From: Geobacillus proteiniphilus
GTDB lineage: Bacteria; Bacillota; Bacilli; Bacillales; Anoxybacillaceae
Length of the DNA stretch: 64,000 bases
Reading direction: 5' to 3'
Assembly: GCF_001908025.1 (NCBI RefSeq)
Contig: NZ_MQMG01000001.1
Coordinates: forward strand, 62,001-126,000
How positions within the stretch are numbered: position 1 is the first letter of the stretch; each line of letters starts with the position of its first letter. The notes beneath the pieces are model-generated. The model saw nothing but the letters and a program-made list of their open reading frames with translations. It made no database searches and was not told the origin of the DNA. Both the position numbers and the translations under genes were made by a program. Of the stretch, positions 30,268-39,818 are shown piece by piece.

Positions 30268-31271
30268 CGCTTCGGAACCTCCATTCCTAAATGGGTGTAC
30301 GCCGCCGGCGTGACGACGCGCCCGCGCGGCGTACGCTGCAAGAGACCGATCTGCATCAAGTACGGCTCATACACTTCCTCAATCGTTTGCGCTTCTTCGC
30401 CGATGACGGCCGCCAGCGTTTCGAGCCCGACCGGGCCGCCGGCAAATTTTTCAATCATCGCTGAAAGCAGCTTATGGTCGATTTGGTCGAGCCCGAGCCG
30501 GTCGACTTGCAGCCGCTCGAGCGCCTCGACAGCAAGCGGCAGCGTAATTCCCCCATCTCCGCGCACTTGCGCGAAATCGCGGACGCGCCGCAGCAAACGG
30601 TTGGCGATGCGCGGCGTGCCGCGCGCCCGACGGGCAAGCTCAAGCGCCGCTTCGCGCTCGATACCGATTTGCAAGATGGCCGCCGCCCGCTCAATGATTT
30701 GGGCGAGTTGGTCGACGTGATAGTATTCGAGCCGGCTGATGACACCAAACCGGTCGCGAAGCGGCGCCGACAGCGCCCCGGCTCTCGTCGTCGCCCCGAC
30801 GAGCGTAAATGGCGGCAAGTCGAGGCGAAGCGTGCGCGCATCCGGCCCTTTGCCAATCGCGATATCTAAGCAATAATCTTCCATCGCCGGATAGAGCACC
30901 TCTTCCACCGCCCGCGGCAGCCGGTGGATCTCATCAATAAAGAGCACATCCCCCGGCTCAAGCGAAGTGAGAAGCGCCGCCAAATCTCCCGGCCGCTCGA
31001 GCGCCGGTCCAGATGTCGCTCGCAGCTTGACGCCCATTTCATTGGCGATGATCACGGCGAGCGTCGTTTTCCCAAGCCCCGGCGGTCCGTACAGCAACAC
31101 ATGGTCGAGCGTCTCTTCGCGGAGCTTGGCCGCTTCAATGAACACTTTTAAGTTTTCTTTGATCTTATCTTGCCCGATATATTCATGCAAATATTGCGGG
31201 CGCAAACTCGGTTCAAGCGCAGTCTCTTCCCCTAAGACCTCCCCGGATACAAGCCGTTCCTCCACCGTCAT
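30264..31271 (-). CDS. ruvB: Holliday junction branch migration ATPase RuvB
   Basis: A 335-residue AAA+ motor that drives branch migration with RuvA. Walker [12 protein letters not shown] is at about 62-72, Walker [12 protein letters not shown] near 108, sensor VGATTRAG near 157, and the C-terminal winged helix carries [17 protein letters not shown]. Length is normal. It follows ruvA by 19 bases. Confidence 0.96.
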   Translation of the reverse strand: MTVEERLVSGEVLGEETALEPSLRPQYLHEYIGQDKIKENLKVFIEAAKLREETLDHVLLYGPPGLGKTTLAVIIANEMGVKLRATSGPALERPGDLAALLTSLEPGDVLFIDEIHRLPRAVEEVLYPAMEDYCLDIAIGKGPDARTLRLDLPPFTLVGATTRAGALSAPLRDRFGVISRLEYYHVDQLAQIIERAAAILQIGIEREAALELARRARGTPRIANRLLRRVRDFAQVRGDGGITLPLAVEALERLQVDRLGLDQIDHKLLSAMIEKFAGGPVGLETLAAVIGEEAQTIEEVYEPYLMQIGLLQRTPRGRVVTPAAYTHLGMEVPKR

Positions 31272-31290
31272 TCCTCCCTTTGGCCGCTGT

Positions 31291-31875
31291 TTATCCCAAA
31301 AGCAGCGCCAGCGCCCGCTTCACATACTGTTCCGTCGACATCGCTTCTTCGCGGAGCGCCGGAATGATTTTCTCGATCTCCCGTTCAGCGTAGCCGAGCG
31401 CCTTGAGCGCCGCCACCGCCTCGACGAGCGCACCGGAAAGCGGTGCGGCCGAACGTGCAGCCGCCGGCGCCGCAAGCGCCCCGAGCTTCCCTTTTAAATC
31501 CAAAATCATTTGCCGGGCCGTCTTTTTGCCCACGCCTGGAAACTTGCATAAAAACGCCTCGTTTTCTTCCTCGATGGCCCGCGCCAGTTCATCCGGACGC
31601 CCGGCCGCCAAAATGGCGAGGCCGCCTTTCGGCCCGATGCCCGACACTTGCAGCAGCTTGGCGAACAAGTTGCGCTCCTCGCGCGTTGGGAACCCGTACA
31701 AGGCGTGCACACCTTCGCGCACATATTCGTATGTATAGACGGTCACCGCCGCCTCGCGGCTTTCCTGAAACGCAAACGGGTTCGGCGTAAAGATCTCGTA
31801 GCCGATGCCGTTATGGTCGATGACGATATATTCCGGGCAGACGTAATCGACATACCCACGGATAAACTCGATCAA
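31291..31875 (-). CDS. ruvA: Holliday junction DNA-binding protein RuvA
   Basis: A 194-residue protein with an N-terminal OB-fold (about 1-63), paired helix-hairpin-helix motifs including [13 protein letters not shown] and [13 protein letters not shown], and a C-terminal domain that contacts RuvB (about 150-194, [15 protein letters not shown]). The start is TTG 31875 behind AAGGAGAGGAG. It opens the ruvAB-queA-tgt-yajC cluster. Confidence 0.95.
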   Translation of the reverse strand: MIEFIRGYVDYVCPEYIVIDHNGIGYEIFTPNPFAFQESREAAVTVYTYEYVREGVHALYGFPTREERNLFAKLLQVSGIGPKGGLAILAAGRPDELARAIEEENEAFLCKFPGVGKKTARQMILDLKGKLGALAAPAAARSAAPLSGALVEAVAALKALGYAEREIEKIIPALREEAMSTEQYVKRALALLLG

Positions 31876-31930
31876 TGGATGCTCCTCTCCTTTTTTCGTC
31901 CTTTCATTGTATCATATGATTTCATTATAG

Positions 31931-31966
31931 CAAAAAGAAATCCCGCGATGCGTTTTGCACCACGGG
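31931..31966 (-). terminator. Terminator after bofC
   Basis: A 10 bp stem with two G-T pairs (31942-31951 with 31957-31966), a 5-base loop and ATTTCTTTTTG on the minus strand. Confidence 0.75.
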
Positions 31967-31978
31967 CTTTCGCTTGGT

Positions 31979-32455
31979 TTATTGGACGACCGCAAAATGG
32001 CGGTACATTTCGATCACTTGTTCATACCGCTCTTTCGAGAGGACGCGAATTCCTTTCTTCAGCTTTTCTTGCTGGCGGCTTTCGAGCTTTTGCACGTCGA
32101 TTTGGAAAAACGACTGGATGATTTCGCTCGACCGGCCCGGTTTGCCGTTGAAAATAGACAACGTGCCATCGTCCGTAATTCCGAAGTAGCCGTTTGTTTT
32201 TAACAACGGCGAAATGTCGTTGATTGTTTTGCGAAACACGATCGTCTGGTCATCGAGCGTCACGAGTTGCCAATCGCGATATTTTTCCCATATTTCTGTC
32301 ATCGAATCGACGGTTTCGGTGACTTTCTCTTCGCTCATCTCTCCGTCCAAGTATTGCCGCTCAAGCACAATCGTCATCTTGACCGGTGCGGCGGAGGCCG
32401 AATGAACCGGCAACACGATGGCGGCGATCCACAGTATGAGGGAAAGAATTCGCAT
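31979..32455 (-). CDS. bofC: Bypass-of-forespore protein C (BofC)
   Basis: A 158-residue secreted protein. Residues 1-23 form a signal peptide that ends near SASA. The rest matches BofC, which in B. subtilis sits in the intermembrane space of the forespore and inhibits the signalling protease SpoIVB, helping time sigma-K activation. The window also carries the downstream target of that pathway, spoIVFB-spoIVFA. ATG 32455 has a weak GAGAGGAAC site. Gene order with ruvA matches B. subtilis. Confidence 0.9.
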   Translation of the reverse strand: MRILSLILWIAAIVLPVHSASAAPVKMTIVLERQYLDGEMSEEKVTETVDSMTEIWEKYRDWQLVTLDDQTIVFRKTINDISPLLKTNGYFGITDDGTLSIFNGKPGRSSEIIQSFFQIDVQKLESRQQEKLKKGIRVLSKERYEQVIEMYRHFAVVQ

Positions 32456-32648
32456 CGTTTGTTCCTCTCTTCTCGGATGATGGTTCCTTTACACCACTAG
32501 TTTCACCAGCGGACGCCATTTTATTCCTGATCCATCAGCTTTTTTGCCAAGCAAGCTGCCGCCGATCCAAAAAGTGGGGCGGGGATTCGAGCCAACGGCG
32601 CTCGATCATCATATTCGATTATGTTCCATGGTCTTCGAACGTATGTAC

Positions 32649-32674
32649 AAAAAATCCGCCGGCTTCGCCGACGG
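32649..32674 (-). terminator. Terminator after yebC
   Basis: An 8 bp stem CCGTCGGC/GCCGGCGG with a GAA loop and ATTTTTT on the minus strand, 6 bases after the stop codon. Confidence 0.85.
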
Positions 32675-32680
32675 ACGTCG

Positions 32681-33421
32681 CTACTCCTCAAGCACCGATT
32701 CGTCCAAATTATGGTACACTTCTTGGACGTCATCATCATCTTCAAGCGTATCGATCAACTTCAGCATTTTTTTCAAATCGTCGCCCTCAAGCGTCGTATA
32801 CGTTTGCGGAATCATCGTAATTTCCGCGCTGGCAAACGTGAATCCTTGCTGTTCCAGCTCGTCTTTCACCGTTTCAAACGATTCGGGCGCTGTATAAATT
32901 TCGAACGATTCGTCCGTTGTTTCCATCTCCTCGGCACCCGCTTCAATGGCCAACAGCAGCAATTCATCCTCATCAACGTTGTGCTGTTCGCGGTCAATCA
33001 CGAGCAGCCCTTTGCGCTCGAACAAATAGGAGACGCAGCCCGTTTCCCCTAAATTGCCGCCGTTTTTCGAAAACGCCGCGCGCACGTTGGCGGCGGTGCG
33101 GTTTTTATTATCCGTCAGGCAAACGACCATGACGGCAACGCCGCCTGGTCCATATCCTTCGTAGCGAATTTCCTCATAGTTGGTATGCTCTTGGGTTCCA
33201 GTTGCTTTTTTAATCGCCCGTTCAATGTTTTCGCTCGGCATGTTGGCCGCTTTCGCCTTCTCAATGACAAGGCGCAGGCTCGGATTGGACGCTGGATCGC
33301 CTCCGCCACTTTTGGCGGCGACGTAAATTTCTTTCGCCAGTTTCATGAATAGTTTGCCGCGCTTCGCATCTTGGGCATTTTTCCGCCGTTGGATATTTTT
33401 CCACTTCGAATGTCCAGCCAT
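32681..33421 (-). CDS. yebC: YebC/PmpR-family protein
   Basis: A 246-residue protein beginning [20 protein letters not shown], the family hallmark, with [17 protein letters not shown] at about 93-109. The family was described as DNA-binding regulators; recent work links it to translation of difficult motifs by the ribosome. Its role here cannot be told from sequence. ATG 33421 follows GAGAGGGGAA. B. subtilis yrbC lies in the same place, next to coxA. Confidence 0.93.
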   Translation of the reverse strand: MAGHSKWKNIQRRKNAQDAKRGKLFMKLAKEIYVAAKSGGGDPASNPSLRLVIEKAKAANMPSENIERAIKKATGTQEHTNYEEIRYEGYGPGGVAVMVVCLTDNKNRTAANVRAAFSKNGGNLGETGCVSYLFERKGLLVIDREQHNVDEDELLLLAIEAGAEEMETTDESFEIYTAPESFETVKDELEQQGFTFASAEITMIPQTYTTLEGDDLKKMLKLIDTLEDDDDVQEVYHNLDESVLEE

Positions 33422-33514
33422 CGACAGTTCCCCTCTCATCACAACGGAATGTTCCGACTATTACTATAGCAAAAAAAGCGGAAAATGTCAGCCGAGCCCC
33501 AGCGGGAAGCGGCA

Positions 33515-33551
33515 ATGAAAGAAGGCGCCCCGACTTTTTTGGGACGCCTTC
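33515..33551 (-). terminator. Terminator after coxA
   Basis: An 11 bp stem GAAGGCGTCCC/GGGGCGCCTTC with one G-T pair, then TTTC on the minus strand. Confidence 0.7.
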
Positions 33552-33561
33552 TTCGCCTTTG

Positions 33562-34296
33562 TCACCGATTGTTTTCCGGCCGTTCTTGAATCGTATCATC
33601 GATAAAAATGGTGCGTAAATCGCGGCGGATTTCTTCCATATTGATCGGAGCGCCGCGGCGAAGCGTGTTGTCAATCGTGCGGATGCGGTGGTACATGCTC
33701 GGATTCGAGGTGACGCGCACCCGCTTGCCGTCCGCGTACGGAGCGACCGCTTGCTCGACACGCTTCTCAAGCCGCTTGGGATGGCGGGCGTCTGTGGCAA
33801 TCGCGATGAGCGCCTGATCGCCATACACAACCGCGCGGGCATCGTCGACTCCGTTCACCGCTGCGGCGCGGCGGGAGAGCTTCTCAGCCAAACCGCCGGC
33901 ATAGCTTCGGTAGTACGACGGGTGCGGATCGACGTTTAGCGAGTGCAAATGCCCATGGTAGTTGTAGTCGCCATCGCCGAAATCAACATTGGGCGGAAGA
34001 GCCGGAACGTCCGTGTCAAACCGGGTCGCTGCTGGTCCTCCGAGGCGGCCGCCGTCCGTCAAATAATCGGTGACCGGACCGCGGCGCGCCCATATATAAC
34101 GGTTGTCATAATTGAGCGCATTCGTCCCGTATCGGCCATAGCGGAAATCGTCGCCTCGCTCCGTCGAGTAAAAACCGATCGGTCTCGCCGCATCATGATA
34201 ACGCTGCGCCCCTTCCTCATTCGCCCGGTAGTTGGTGCATGAGACGAGCAATCCGGCGGCCGACAGCACACCGATCCATTTGACCGCGTATCTCAA
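33562..34296 (-). CDS. coxA: Spore cortex lipoprotein CoxA (YhcN/YlaJ family)
   Basis: A 244-residue predicted lipoprotein with lipobox LLVSC, so Cys20 would be lipidated. The C-terminal half is the YhcN/YlaJ domain (about 130-235), with VNGVDDARAVVYGDQALIAI, found in several spore proteins. In B. subtilis coxA (yrbB) is cotranscribed with safA; here nadE and a kinase-like gene separate them. The start is TTG 34296 behind AAGGGGGG. The mid region is rich in Tyr, Gly, Asp and Arg. Confidence 0.82.
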   Translation of the reverse strand: MRYAVKWIGVLSAAGLLVSCTNYRANEEGAQRYHDAARPIGFYSTERGDDFRYGRYGTNALNYDNRYIWARRGPVTDYLTDGGRLGGPAATRFDTDVPALPPNVDFGDGDYNYHGHLHSLNVDPHPSYYRSYAGGLAEKLSRRAAAVNGVDDARAVVYGDQALIAIATDARHPKRLEKRVEQAVAPYADGKRVRVTSNPSMYHRIRTIDNTLRRGAPINMEEIRRDLRTIFIDDTIQERPENNR

Positions 34297-34325
34297 TGGA
34301 AAACCCCCCTTGGTTTCCTTCGCCC

Positions 34326-34348
34326 AAGGCTGGCACGAAGCCAGCCTT
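34326..34348. repeat. Perfect 9 bp hairpin in the coxA leader
   Basis: AAGGCTGGC/GCCAGCCTT with a 5-base loop, about 30 bases before the coxA start and without a T-run on either side. It may be a processing or stability element. Confidence 0.6.
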
Positions 34349-34411
34349 ACGTTTAGCTTGCGGCAAACGCGGGGGGTTTATCGCTGTCAGTTCACACCAA
34401 TGAGGCAACGG

Positions 34412-35152
34412 CTAAAACTTCGGCGGCGCGATCGCCAATCGCCGTTTATGATGCGAACGTTCATGAAGCTGTTCAATAATTTTTCGATCGCGTTCCGGAA
34501 TGTCTTCCCCTTTTAAATATTTATCGATCATTTCATACGTCGTGCCCATTTCGCTTTCATCCGTCTGCCCTTCCCATAATCCGGCGCTCGGCGCTTTCGC
34601 AATGATTTCTTCCGGAACGCCGAGCAGGCGGCCCATTTCGCGCACTTCGCCTTTTGTAAAGTGAATGAGCGGCACTAAATCGACCCCGCCGTCGCCGTAT
34701 TTCGTAAAGTAGCCGGTATGCCACTCCGCGGCGTTGTCCGTGCCGACGACGAGATAGCCGTAATTGTTGGCGACTGCATACAACGTTGTCATGCGCAAGC
34801 GCGCCCTTGTATTTGCATCGCCAAGCCGCGCGCGCTCTTCCTTCCACTCCCCGATGGCTTTCAGCTCGGCCTCGATCGCGCCAAACAGCATTCGGTGCGC
34901 TTCGGTCAAATCGATGACCAAATGCCGGATGCCGCAGCTTTTCACCACTTTCAGCGCATCTTCCATATCTTTCGGATTGCTTTTGCACGGCATGATCAGC
35001 CCCAGCGAATCATCCGGAAAGGCGCACTTAATCAAATGGGCGACAACCGCCGAGTCGATGCCGCCGCTGATGCCGACGACCGCCCCGTTTAAGCCGGCTG
35101 ATGAGACTTGGTCACGCAGCCATTGCACGAGTTTGTCAATTTTTTCTTGCAT
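34412..35152 (-). CDS. nadE: NH3-dependent NAD synthetase
   Basis: A 246-residue enzyme that amidates nicotinic acid adenine dinucleotide to NAD in the last step of the pathway. The PP-loop GISGGIDSAVVAHL is near residue 28-41, and there is no glutaminase domain, so ammonia is the donor. ATG 35152 is preferred to a long upstream frame because GGAGTCGAGG precedes it and the family starts there. It lies in the same locus as nadB, nadC and nadA but is separated from them by safA and a kinase-like gene. Confidence 0.94.
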   Translation of the reverse strand: MQEKIDKLVQWLRDQVSSAGLNGAVVGISGGIDSAVVAHLIKCAFPDDSLGLIMPCKSNPKDMEDALKVVKSCGIRHLVIDLTEAHRMLFGAIEAELKAIGEWKEERARLGDANTRARLRMTTLYAVANNYGYLVVGTDNAAEWHTGYFTKYGDGGVDLVPLIHFTKGEVREMGRLLGVPEEIIAKAPSAGLWEGQTDESEMGTTYEMIDKYLKGEDIPERDRKIIEQLHERSHHKRRLAIAPPKF

Positions 35153-35186
35153 CCGTCCTCGACTCCTTTTCCAAAGATTCCATTCT

Positions 35187-36131
35187 TCATTGTAGCATAG
35201 CATAAAGGCGGCGGACAAACCGTTCTCTCCGCTTGCGGTCGAACACAAGGGGACGGCGGCGCGCGGCGGCTGACCGCCATTCGCGAAACACATCAGCCGG
35301 AAATAAGAGCGCATGCAAAAACCAGCGTTTTTCCAACCAACGGCGAAGCGGAGCGAAACGGGCGAGTGTTGAATATGACCAGCCGATATGCGGCAAGAGG
35401 CGATTGGCGTATTGGCAATAGTCAAGCCCGGGCGAGGCAAGGGCGGCCGCGTCATAGTCGATTAGGTAAATATGGCCTGTTGTGGTGCGCAAAAAATTAT
35501 GGGAGGCGACATCACCATGAATGATGGCAGCAGAATCCGCCGTCAACTCTGGAGCATGCTCGCGGCACGTTGATAGACAGTAATCCGCCCAACGCAGCGT
35601 AAACAAAATGTCTTCTTTGTCCATGATCGTTTCAACAACGGGCAAATGTCGGCAAAACTCCTCATAGCGGCGCCGCCATTTGTCATACAGCTGCGCACGC
35701 GGCAGCCCCATCGCCTTCTGCTCACTTCTGGCAATGTTTTCCGTTGCGGTATGGTAACGTTCGAGCAAACGAAGTCCGTCGGCGGCGTCAGCCCAAGCGG
35801 CAAACGAGATTGGACGCGCTCCGGCCACATATTCCGTCAGCAGCCAATAGCATCCGCCGGCTTCAACCACTCCTCCGCGCCCGATCGGCATAGGGGCCGG
35901 CGCGGCGGAAAAACCGGCCTTCCTTAATACGGCAAGAAGCCAGGCGTGCCGCGCGGCCGCAACGGGCAAGCGATACGCCTTGGCGACAAACATTCCTTGC
36001 CGAGCGGCAACGACTAAGACATGCGGTTTCAATGCCACAACTTGTTGAATAACAAGCCGATATTGGCGGTCAAGAAGAAAAAAGAGACGGCCAGCGGCGT
36101 CTCTTTTCACTTGGTTATTGTTCCTCGCCAT
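35187..36131 (-). CDS. CotS/YutH-type aminoglycoside-phosphotransferase-fold protein
   Basis: A 314-residue protein with the APH kinase fold. The catalytic loop IIHGDVASHNFL (with D and N) is at about 205-216 and a metal-binding LIDYDAAA follows. Similar proteins in Bacillus (CotS, CotI, YutH, YsxE) are spore coat or spore-associated. The ATG at 36131 follows GAGGAGAGCGGGC and overlaps the end of safA by 17 bases, so it is co-expressed with a coat morphogen. A spore role is inferred from family and neighbour; the substrate is unknown. Confidence 0.75.
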   Translation of the reverse strand: MARNNNQVKRDAAGRLFFLLDRQYRLVIQQVVALKPHVLVVAARQGMFVAKAYRLPVAAARHAWLLAVLRKAGFSAAPAPMPIGRGGVVEAGGCYWLLTEYVAGARPISFAAWADAADGLRLLERYHTATENIARSEQKAMGLPRAQLYDKWRRRYEEFCRHLPVVETIMDKEDILFTLRWADYCLSTCREHAPELTADSAAIIHGDVASHNFLRTTTGHIYLIDYDAAALASPGLDYCQYANRLLPHIGWSYSTLARFAPLRRWLEKRWFLHALLFPADVFREWRSAAARRRPLVFDRKRRERFVRRLYAMLQ

Positions 36132-37683
36132 GCCCGCTCTCCTCATCCGGCGGTTCGCTAAACAAACGGGGGCCGGCAACCGGCGGGGCGGATGATGGCG
36201 GGTAGGATGGCGGCGCGTATCCCGCTGGACTTGTCGGATAAACGACGCCTGGCCACGGAAGCGGCGGCGCTGACTGCGGCGCATATCCGTATGGAGCCGG
36301 CAGGGCGTACCCTCCGTAGTACTGGGTCGGCGCATAGGCCGGCGCATATCCAAAAGACGGATAGCCAACGGGCGAGGGGTACGCCGCAGGCGGCGCATAA
36401 ACTGGCGTTGCAACGCCGAGCGGGGGGAAAACAGTCCCCGCCGACGGGACAAACGGGTCGGCAGCCCCAGGCCCAGGAAGCGGCGGCTCTAATGATTCGC
36501 TGCTGCTTTCGCTAATGCCGGGAAACGGCGCTGAACCGCTTTCCGGACTTTCGCCGCTTTCCCCAACGGCCAGCGGCACAGGCGATGGCGGATAGGACGG
36601 CGTCATGACCGGCAGCGGCGGCACGTAAAATCCGCTCCCCGGCCAAACTGGCGGCACTGGCGTACATCCTTGGTCAGTGCCAAATATTGGGATCGTCGGC
36701 GGGGCGACAGGAACGTATGGAATGTTCGGCAGCGGCGGCGCGTCTTCGCTCTCAGCCGCCGGTTCCCCTTTCCATTCAGCTGGGCTTTCATTGTCCTCCT
36801 CTTTCATCATGTTGGGCAAAATATTGCTCGGCTTCGGCGGAATCGGCGGCACGTTGGCCAGCGATTGAGCGAACGAAAGTTGAGGAGGCGGGGCCACCGG
36901 CGGAATCGTATGCACAAGCGGCGGCACAGAGGCGCCTTTCGCTTTTGCCCCTTCTTTTGCCTCCGCTTTCGGCGTTTTTGGTGCTTCTTGTGCCGTTGCT
37001 TTTGGCGCTTTTTTCTCGACAGCCTTTGGCGTTTCGTTCATCGCCGCTTTCGGCGCCTCACCCGCCGGTGCCTTTGGCGCTTCATTGATGGGCGCATTCG
37101 GCGTTTCGTTCACCAGTACGTTCGGCGCTTCATTCACCACTGCTTTTGGTGCCGCTTTTGGCGCTTCCTTCTCGACGGCCTTTGGCGCTTCATTGATGGG
37201 CACATTTGGCGTTTCATTCACTGATACATTTGGCATTTCGTTCACCGGCACGTTTGGCGCTTCATTCACTGGCACATTCTCCGCCTTCTTCTCCGGCGCT
37301 TTCGGTGTTTCCTTTACGACTGCTTTGGGCGTTTTCTTTACCACTGCTTTCGGCGCCTCACCCGCCGGTTCGTTTACCGCTGCCTCGCCTTCCGGAGCAG
37401 GGGCGACAGCAGTGTCAAGCTCGGTATCAATGTGGAATGAGACGAACGGTTTCGCCTCCGCGTACGGGTGCTCTTTTACGTGCATTTTTTTGGGTGACAC
37501 AGGCGCCTTCGTCTCTTTTTTGACCGGCACCCCTGCTGTCGGCACTTTGATTTTCATTCCAGGCATAATCATATTCGGGTCGCTCAAATGCCCATTTATT
37601 TTTTTCAATTGTTCAAAATCCACTCCATATTTTTGGGCGATGTTCCAAAGGGTGTCGCCCTTTTGGACAATATGGATTTTCAC
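36115..37683 (-). CDS. safA: Spore coat morphogenetic protein SafA, long form with repeats
   Basis: A 522-residue protein with an N-terminal LysM domain (residues 2-46, QKGDTLWNIAQKYGVDFEQL) that in B. subtilis targets SafA to the cortex-coat interface, where it organises inner coat. Residues about 105-250 are imperfect repeats built on NEAPNVPV and NEAPKA units. The C-terminal 120 residues are rich in Pro and Tyr (GYAPAYAP, YPPSSAPP). The B. subtilis protein is 387 residues, so the repeat region accounts for the extra length. The start is GTG 37683 behind AGGAGGGG. A sigma-E-like promoter lies upstream. Confidence 0.88.
   Translation of the reverse strand: MKIHIVQKGDTLWNIAQKYGVDFEQLKKINGHLSDPNMIMPGMKIKVPTAGVPVKKETKAPVSPKKMHVKEHPYAEAKPFVSFHIDTELDTAVAPAPEGEAAVNEPAGEAPKAVVKKTPKAVVKETPKAPEKKAENVPVNEAPNVPVNEMPNVSVNETPNVPINEAPKAVEKEAPKAAPKAVVNEAPNVLVNETPNAPINEAPKAPAGEAPKAAMNETPKAVEKKAPKATAQEAPKTPKAEAKEGAKAKGASVPPLVHTIPPVAPPPQLSFAQSLANVPPIPPKPSNILPNMMKEEDNESPAEWKGEPAAESEDAPPLPNIPYVPVAPPTIPIFGTDQGCTPVPPVWPGSGFYVPPLPVMTPSYPPSPVPLAVGESGESPESGSAPFPGISESSSESLEPPLPGPGAADPFVPSAGTVFPPLGVATPVYAPPAAYPSPVGYPSFGYAPAYAPTQYYGGYALPAPYGYAPQSAPPLPWPGVVYPTSPAGYAPPSYPPSSAPPVAGPRLFSEPPDEESGHGEEQ
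36920..37370. repeat. Degenerate tandem repeat region within safA
   Basis: Codons for about 150 residues follow repeats of roughly 8-9 codons, with NEAPN, NETPN and EAPKA as recurring cores. Unit length and sequence drift, so it is an old or selected repeat rather than a fresh expansion. Confidence 0.75.
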
Positions 37684-37759
37684 TCCGTTCCCCTCCTAAA
37701 CCGAGACTGTTTACGCTCGATCGAACCGATGCTTGTTTCCCGTTATCGTCTTTCAACAC

Positions 37760-37788
37760 AATGTATGACGATGATCGTTGATTTATGA
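37760..37788 (-). promoter_or_regulatory. Sigma-E-like promoter of safA
   Basis: On the minus strand TCATAAA (37782-37788), 14 bases, CATACATT (37760-37767). The -10 has 7 of 8 matches to the sigma-E pattern CATACAMT. safA is transcribed by sigma-E in B. subtilis. Confidence 0.6.
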
Positions 37789-37789
37789 T

Positions 37790-37835
37790 AAAAAAATCCC
37801 TGACCGAACGAGGATCCCTCCTCGTCAAGCCAGGG
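37790..37835 (-). terminator. Terminator after nadA
   Basis: Two stacked stems, CCCTG/CAGGG and ACGAGGA/TCCTCGT, followed by ATTTTTTTA on the minus strand. It overlaps the -35 side of the safA promoter. Confidence 0.85.
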
Positions 37836-37841
37836 AAAAAG

Positions 37842-38945
37842 CTAGGCAAGCGAAAGCATGCGGTCGAGCGCCTCTTTTGCCTCAAGGGCGATGTCTTTCG
37901 GAACGGTGATGCGGTTGACGATTGCTCCTTGCTCAAGCGATTCGAGCACCCAGACGAAATGCGGCAAATCAATTCGATTCATCGTTAAACACGGGCACAT
38001 ATATGGATTGAGAGAAACAATTTCTTTGTCTGGATGTTCGTGCTTCAGCCGGTTCACCAAATTCATTTCCGTTCCAATCGCCCACTGGGTGCCGGGTGGA
38101 GCATTGCGGATCGTTTCAATAATGTATTTTGTCGAACCGGCGTAGTCTGCTTGCTGGACGACCTCCCAGCTGCATTCCGGATGGACGATGACATGGATTC
38201 CCGGCTTCATCCGTCGAATATGCTCGATTTGTCGGACGGTGAAGTTTTCATGCACGGAGCAATGCCCTTTCCAAAGAATGACTTTCACCTTGTCGAGATC
38301 GTCCGCCCCTTGAAGCGTCTCATCGTGCGGATCCCACACCGCCATCTCGTCAAGACGGATGCCGAGCGCATAGGCCGTATTTCTCCCTAAATGCTGATCC
38401 GGCAAAAAGAAAATCCGTTCATTCCGTGAAAACGCCCAAGCCATCATCTTTTTCGCGTTCGACGAGGTGACGGTCGCTCCGCCATGGCGGCCGACAAACG
38501 CTTTAATCGCCGCGGTCGAATTGACGTACACAAGCGGCACGATCGTCTCGCCAAACCGCTCAATAAGCGCCGCCCATGCCCGCTCGACTTGAAAAATATC
38601 GGCCATATCGGCCATTGAACAGCCGGCGCGCAAGTCCGGCAAAATGACCGTTTGGTCGTCGCTCGTTAAAATATCGGCGGTTTCTGCCATAAAATGGACG
38701 CCGCAAAACACAATATATTCGGCTTCGCTGTTTTTTGCCGCGAGCTGGGCAAGCTGAAGCGAATCGCCGGTCGCATCGGCGAACTGAATGACCTCATCCT
38801 TTTGGTAGTGATGGCCCGGGATGAAAAGGCGCCGGCCGAACCGTTCTTTCACCGCGCGGGCGCGCGCTTCGAGCTCGCTTTGTTCCATCGTTTTATACCG
38901 TTCCGGCATCTCATCCAGCCGTTTCAACTGTTCAAGGACGTTCAC
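37842..38945 (-). CDS. nadA: Quinolinate synthase NadA
   Basis: A 367-residue [4Fe-4S] enzyme that joins iminoaspartate with dihydroxyacetone phosphate. Cluster cysteines lie in [20 protein letters not shown] and the C-terminal NPYMCPCL, in the three homologous domains of the family. [16 protein letters not shown] marks the N-terminal active site. The start is GTG 38945 behind GGAGGGGAG, which gives the usual Bacillus length; a longer frame overlaps nadC. The adjacent nifS is thought to serve its cluster. Confidence 0.95.
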   Translation of the reverse strand: MNVLEQLKRLDEMPERYKTMEQSELEARARAVKERFGRRLFIPGHHYQKDEVIQFADATGDSLQLAQLAAKNSEAEYIVFCGVHFMAETADILTSDDQTVILPDLRAGCSMADMADIFQVERAWAALIERFGETIVPLVYVNSTAAIKAFVGRHGGATVTSSNAKKMMAWAFSRNERIFFLPDQHLGRNTAYALGIRLDEMAVWDPHDETLQGADDLDKVKVILWKGHCSVHENFTVRQIEHIRRMKPGIHVIVHPECSWEVVQQADYAGSTKYIIETIRNAPPGTQWAIGTEMNLVNRLKHEHPDKEIVSLNPYMCPCLTMNRIDLPHFVWVLESLEQGAIVNRITVPKDIALEAKEALDRMLSLA

Positions 38946-38959
38946 GGTTCTCCCCTCCA

Positions 38960-39790
38960 TTATCGCAAATTGAAACTCATATCGAGCGCCGGGGCGGAAT
39001 GGGTTAAACATCCGAGCGAAATGTAGTCGACTCCGGTCGCGCCGTACGCCGCCACATTGGCGAGCGTAATTCCTCCCGACGCTTCCGTGATGATCGGCTT
39101 TGGCACAAGCCGGACAAACGCCCGCACCTCATCCGGCGTCCGGTTGTCAAACATAATGACATCCGCCCCGGCTTCGACCGCCTCGAGCACTTCGTCTTCC
39201 GTTTCGGTCTCCACCTCGATTTTCACCATATGCCCAAGCCGCTCCCGCACCGTTTTGACGGCGCGGGCGATCGATCCGCAAAAGGCGATATGGTTGTCTT
39301 TAATCATGACACCGTCGTACAAGCCAAAGCGGTGATTGTAGCCGCCGCCGCATGTGACGGCATATTTTTCAAGCATGCGCAGCCCCGGCGTCGTTTTCCG
39401 CGTGTCGCAAATGCGCGTGGAGCTATTGCCAAGCAAGTCAACGGCCTGCCGCGTCACGGTGGCAATGCCGCTTAACCGCTGCAGCAAGTTTAAAATGACG
39501 CGCTCACCGGACAACAGCGGCCCGACCGGTCCGGATGCGACGGCGATCGTTTCGCCGGCTTGGACCCGTTCGCCGTCCTGTTTCATGATGGTTACTTCGA
39601 CGCGCGGATCCAGCAGCTGATAGCCCGCCGCAATAATGCCGACGCCGGCCACCACCCCGTCCGCTTTGGCCATAAACATGCCTGATGCCCGTTCATGAGC
39701 CGGAAAAATCGTCTCGCTCGTCACATCGCCGTCGCCAATATCTTCAAGAAAAAACTGTCGCAACAGTTGTTCGAGCTTCAACCGGTTCAT
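38960..39790 (-). CDS. nadC: Nicotinate-nucleotide pyrophosphorylase NadC
   Basis: A 276-residue quinolinate phosphoribosyltransferase (type II PRTase barrel). Seen motifs: [24 protein letters not shown] near 137-147, MIKDNHI near 168, and [19 protein letters not shown]. It converts quinolinate and PRPP to nicotinate mononucleotide. It lies between nadB and nadA with short gaps. ATG 39790 follows GGAGGTATG. Confidence 0.96.
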   Translation of the reverse strand: MNRLKLEQLLRQFFLEDIGDGDVTSETIFPAHERASGMFMAKADGVVAGVGIIAAGYQLLDPRVEVTIMKQDGERVQAGETIAVASGPVGPLLSGERVILNLLQRLSGIATVTRQAVDLLGNSSTRICDTRKTTPGLRMLEKYAVTCGGGYNHRFGLYDGVMIKDNHIAFCGSIARAVKTVRERLGHMVKIEVETETEDEVLEAVEAGADVIMFDNRTPDEVRAFVRLVPKPIITEASGGITLANVAAYGATGVDYISLGCLTHSAPALDMSFNLR

Positions 39791-39818
39791 CTTTCATACC
39801 TCCGTTTTCTTTGCCGCT

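Noticed and set aside
32521-32745. Possible tRNA-like or small coding sequence between bofC and yebC
   Set aside because: A GATTCGAGCC stretch recalls a T-loop, but no cloverleaf can be formed around it, and the frames are short without binding sites. I see only the yebC terminator and presumably the bofC promoter there.
36603-37224. Long plus-strand frames opposite safA
   Set aside because: They are mirror frames of the safA repeat; biased codons keep several frames open.
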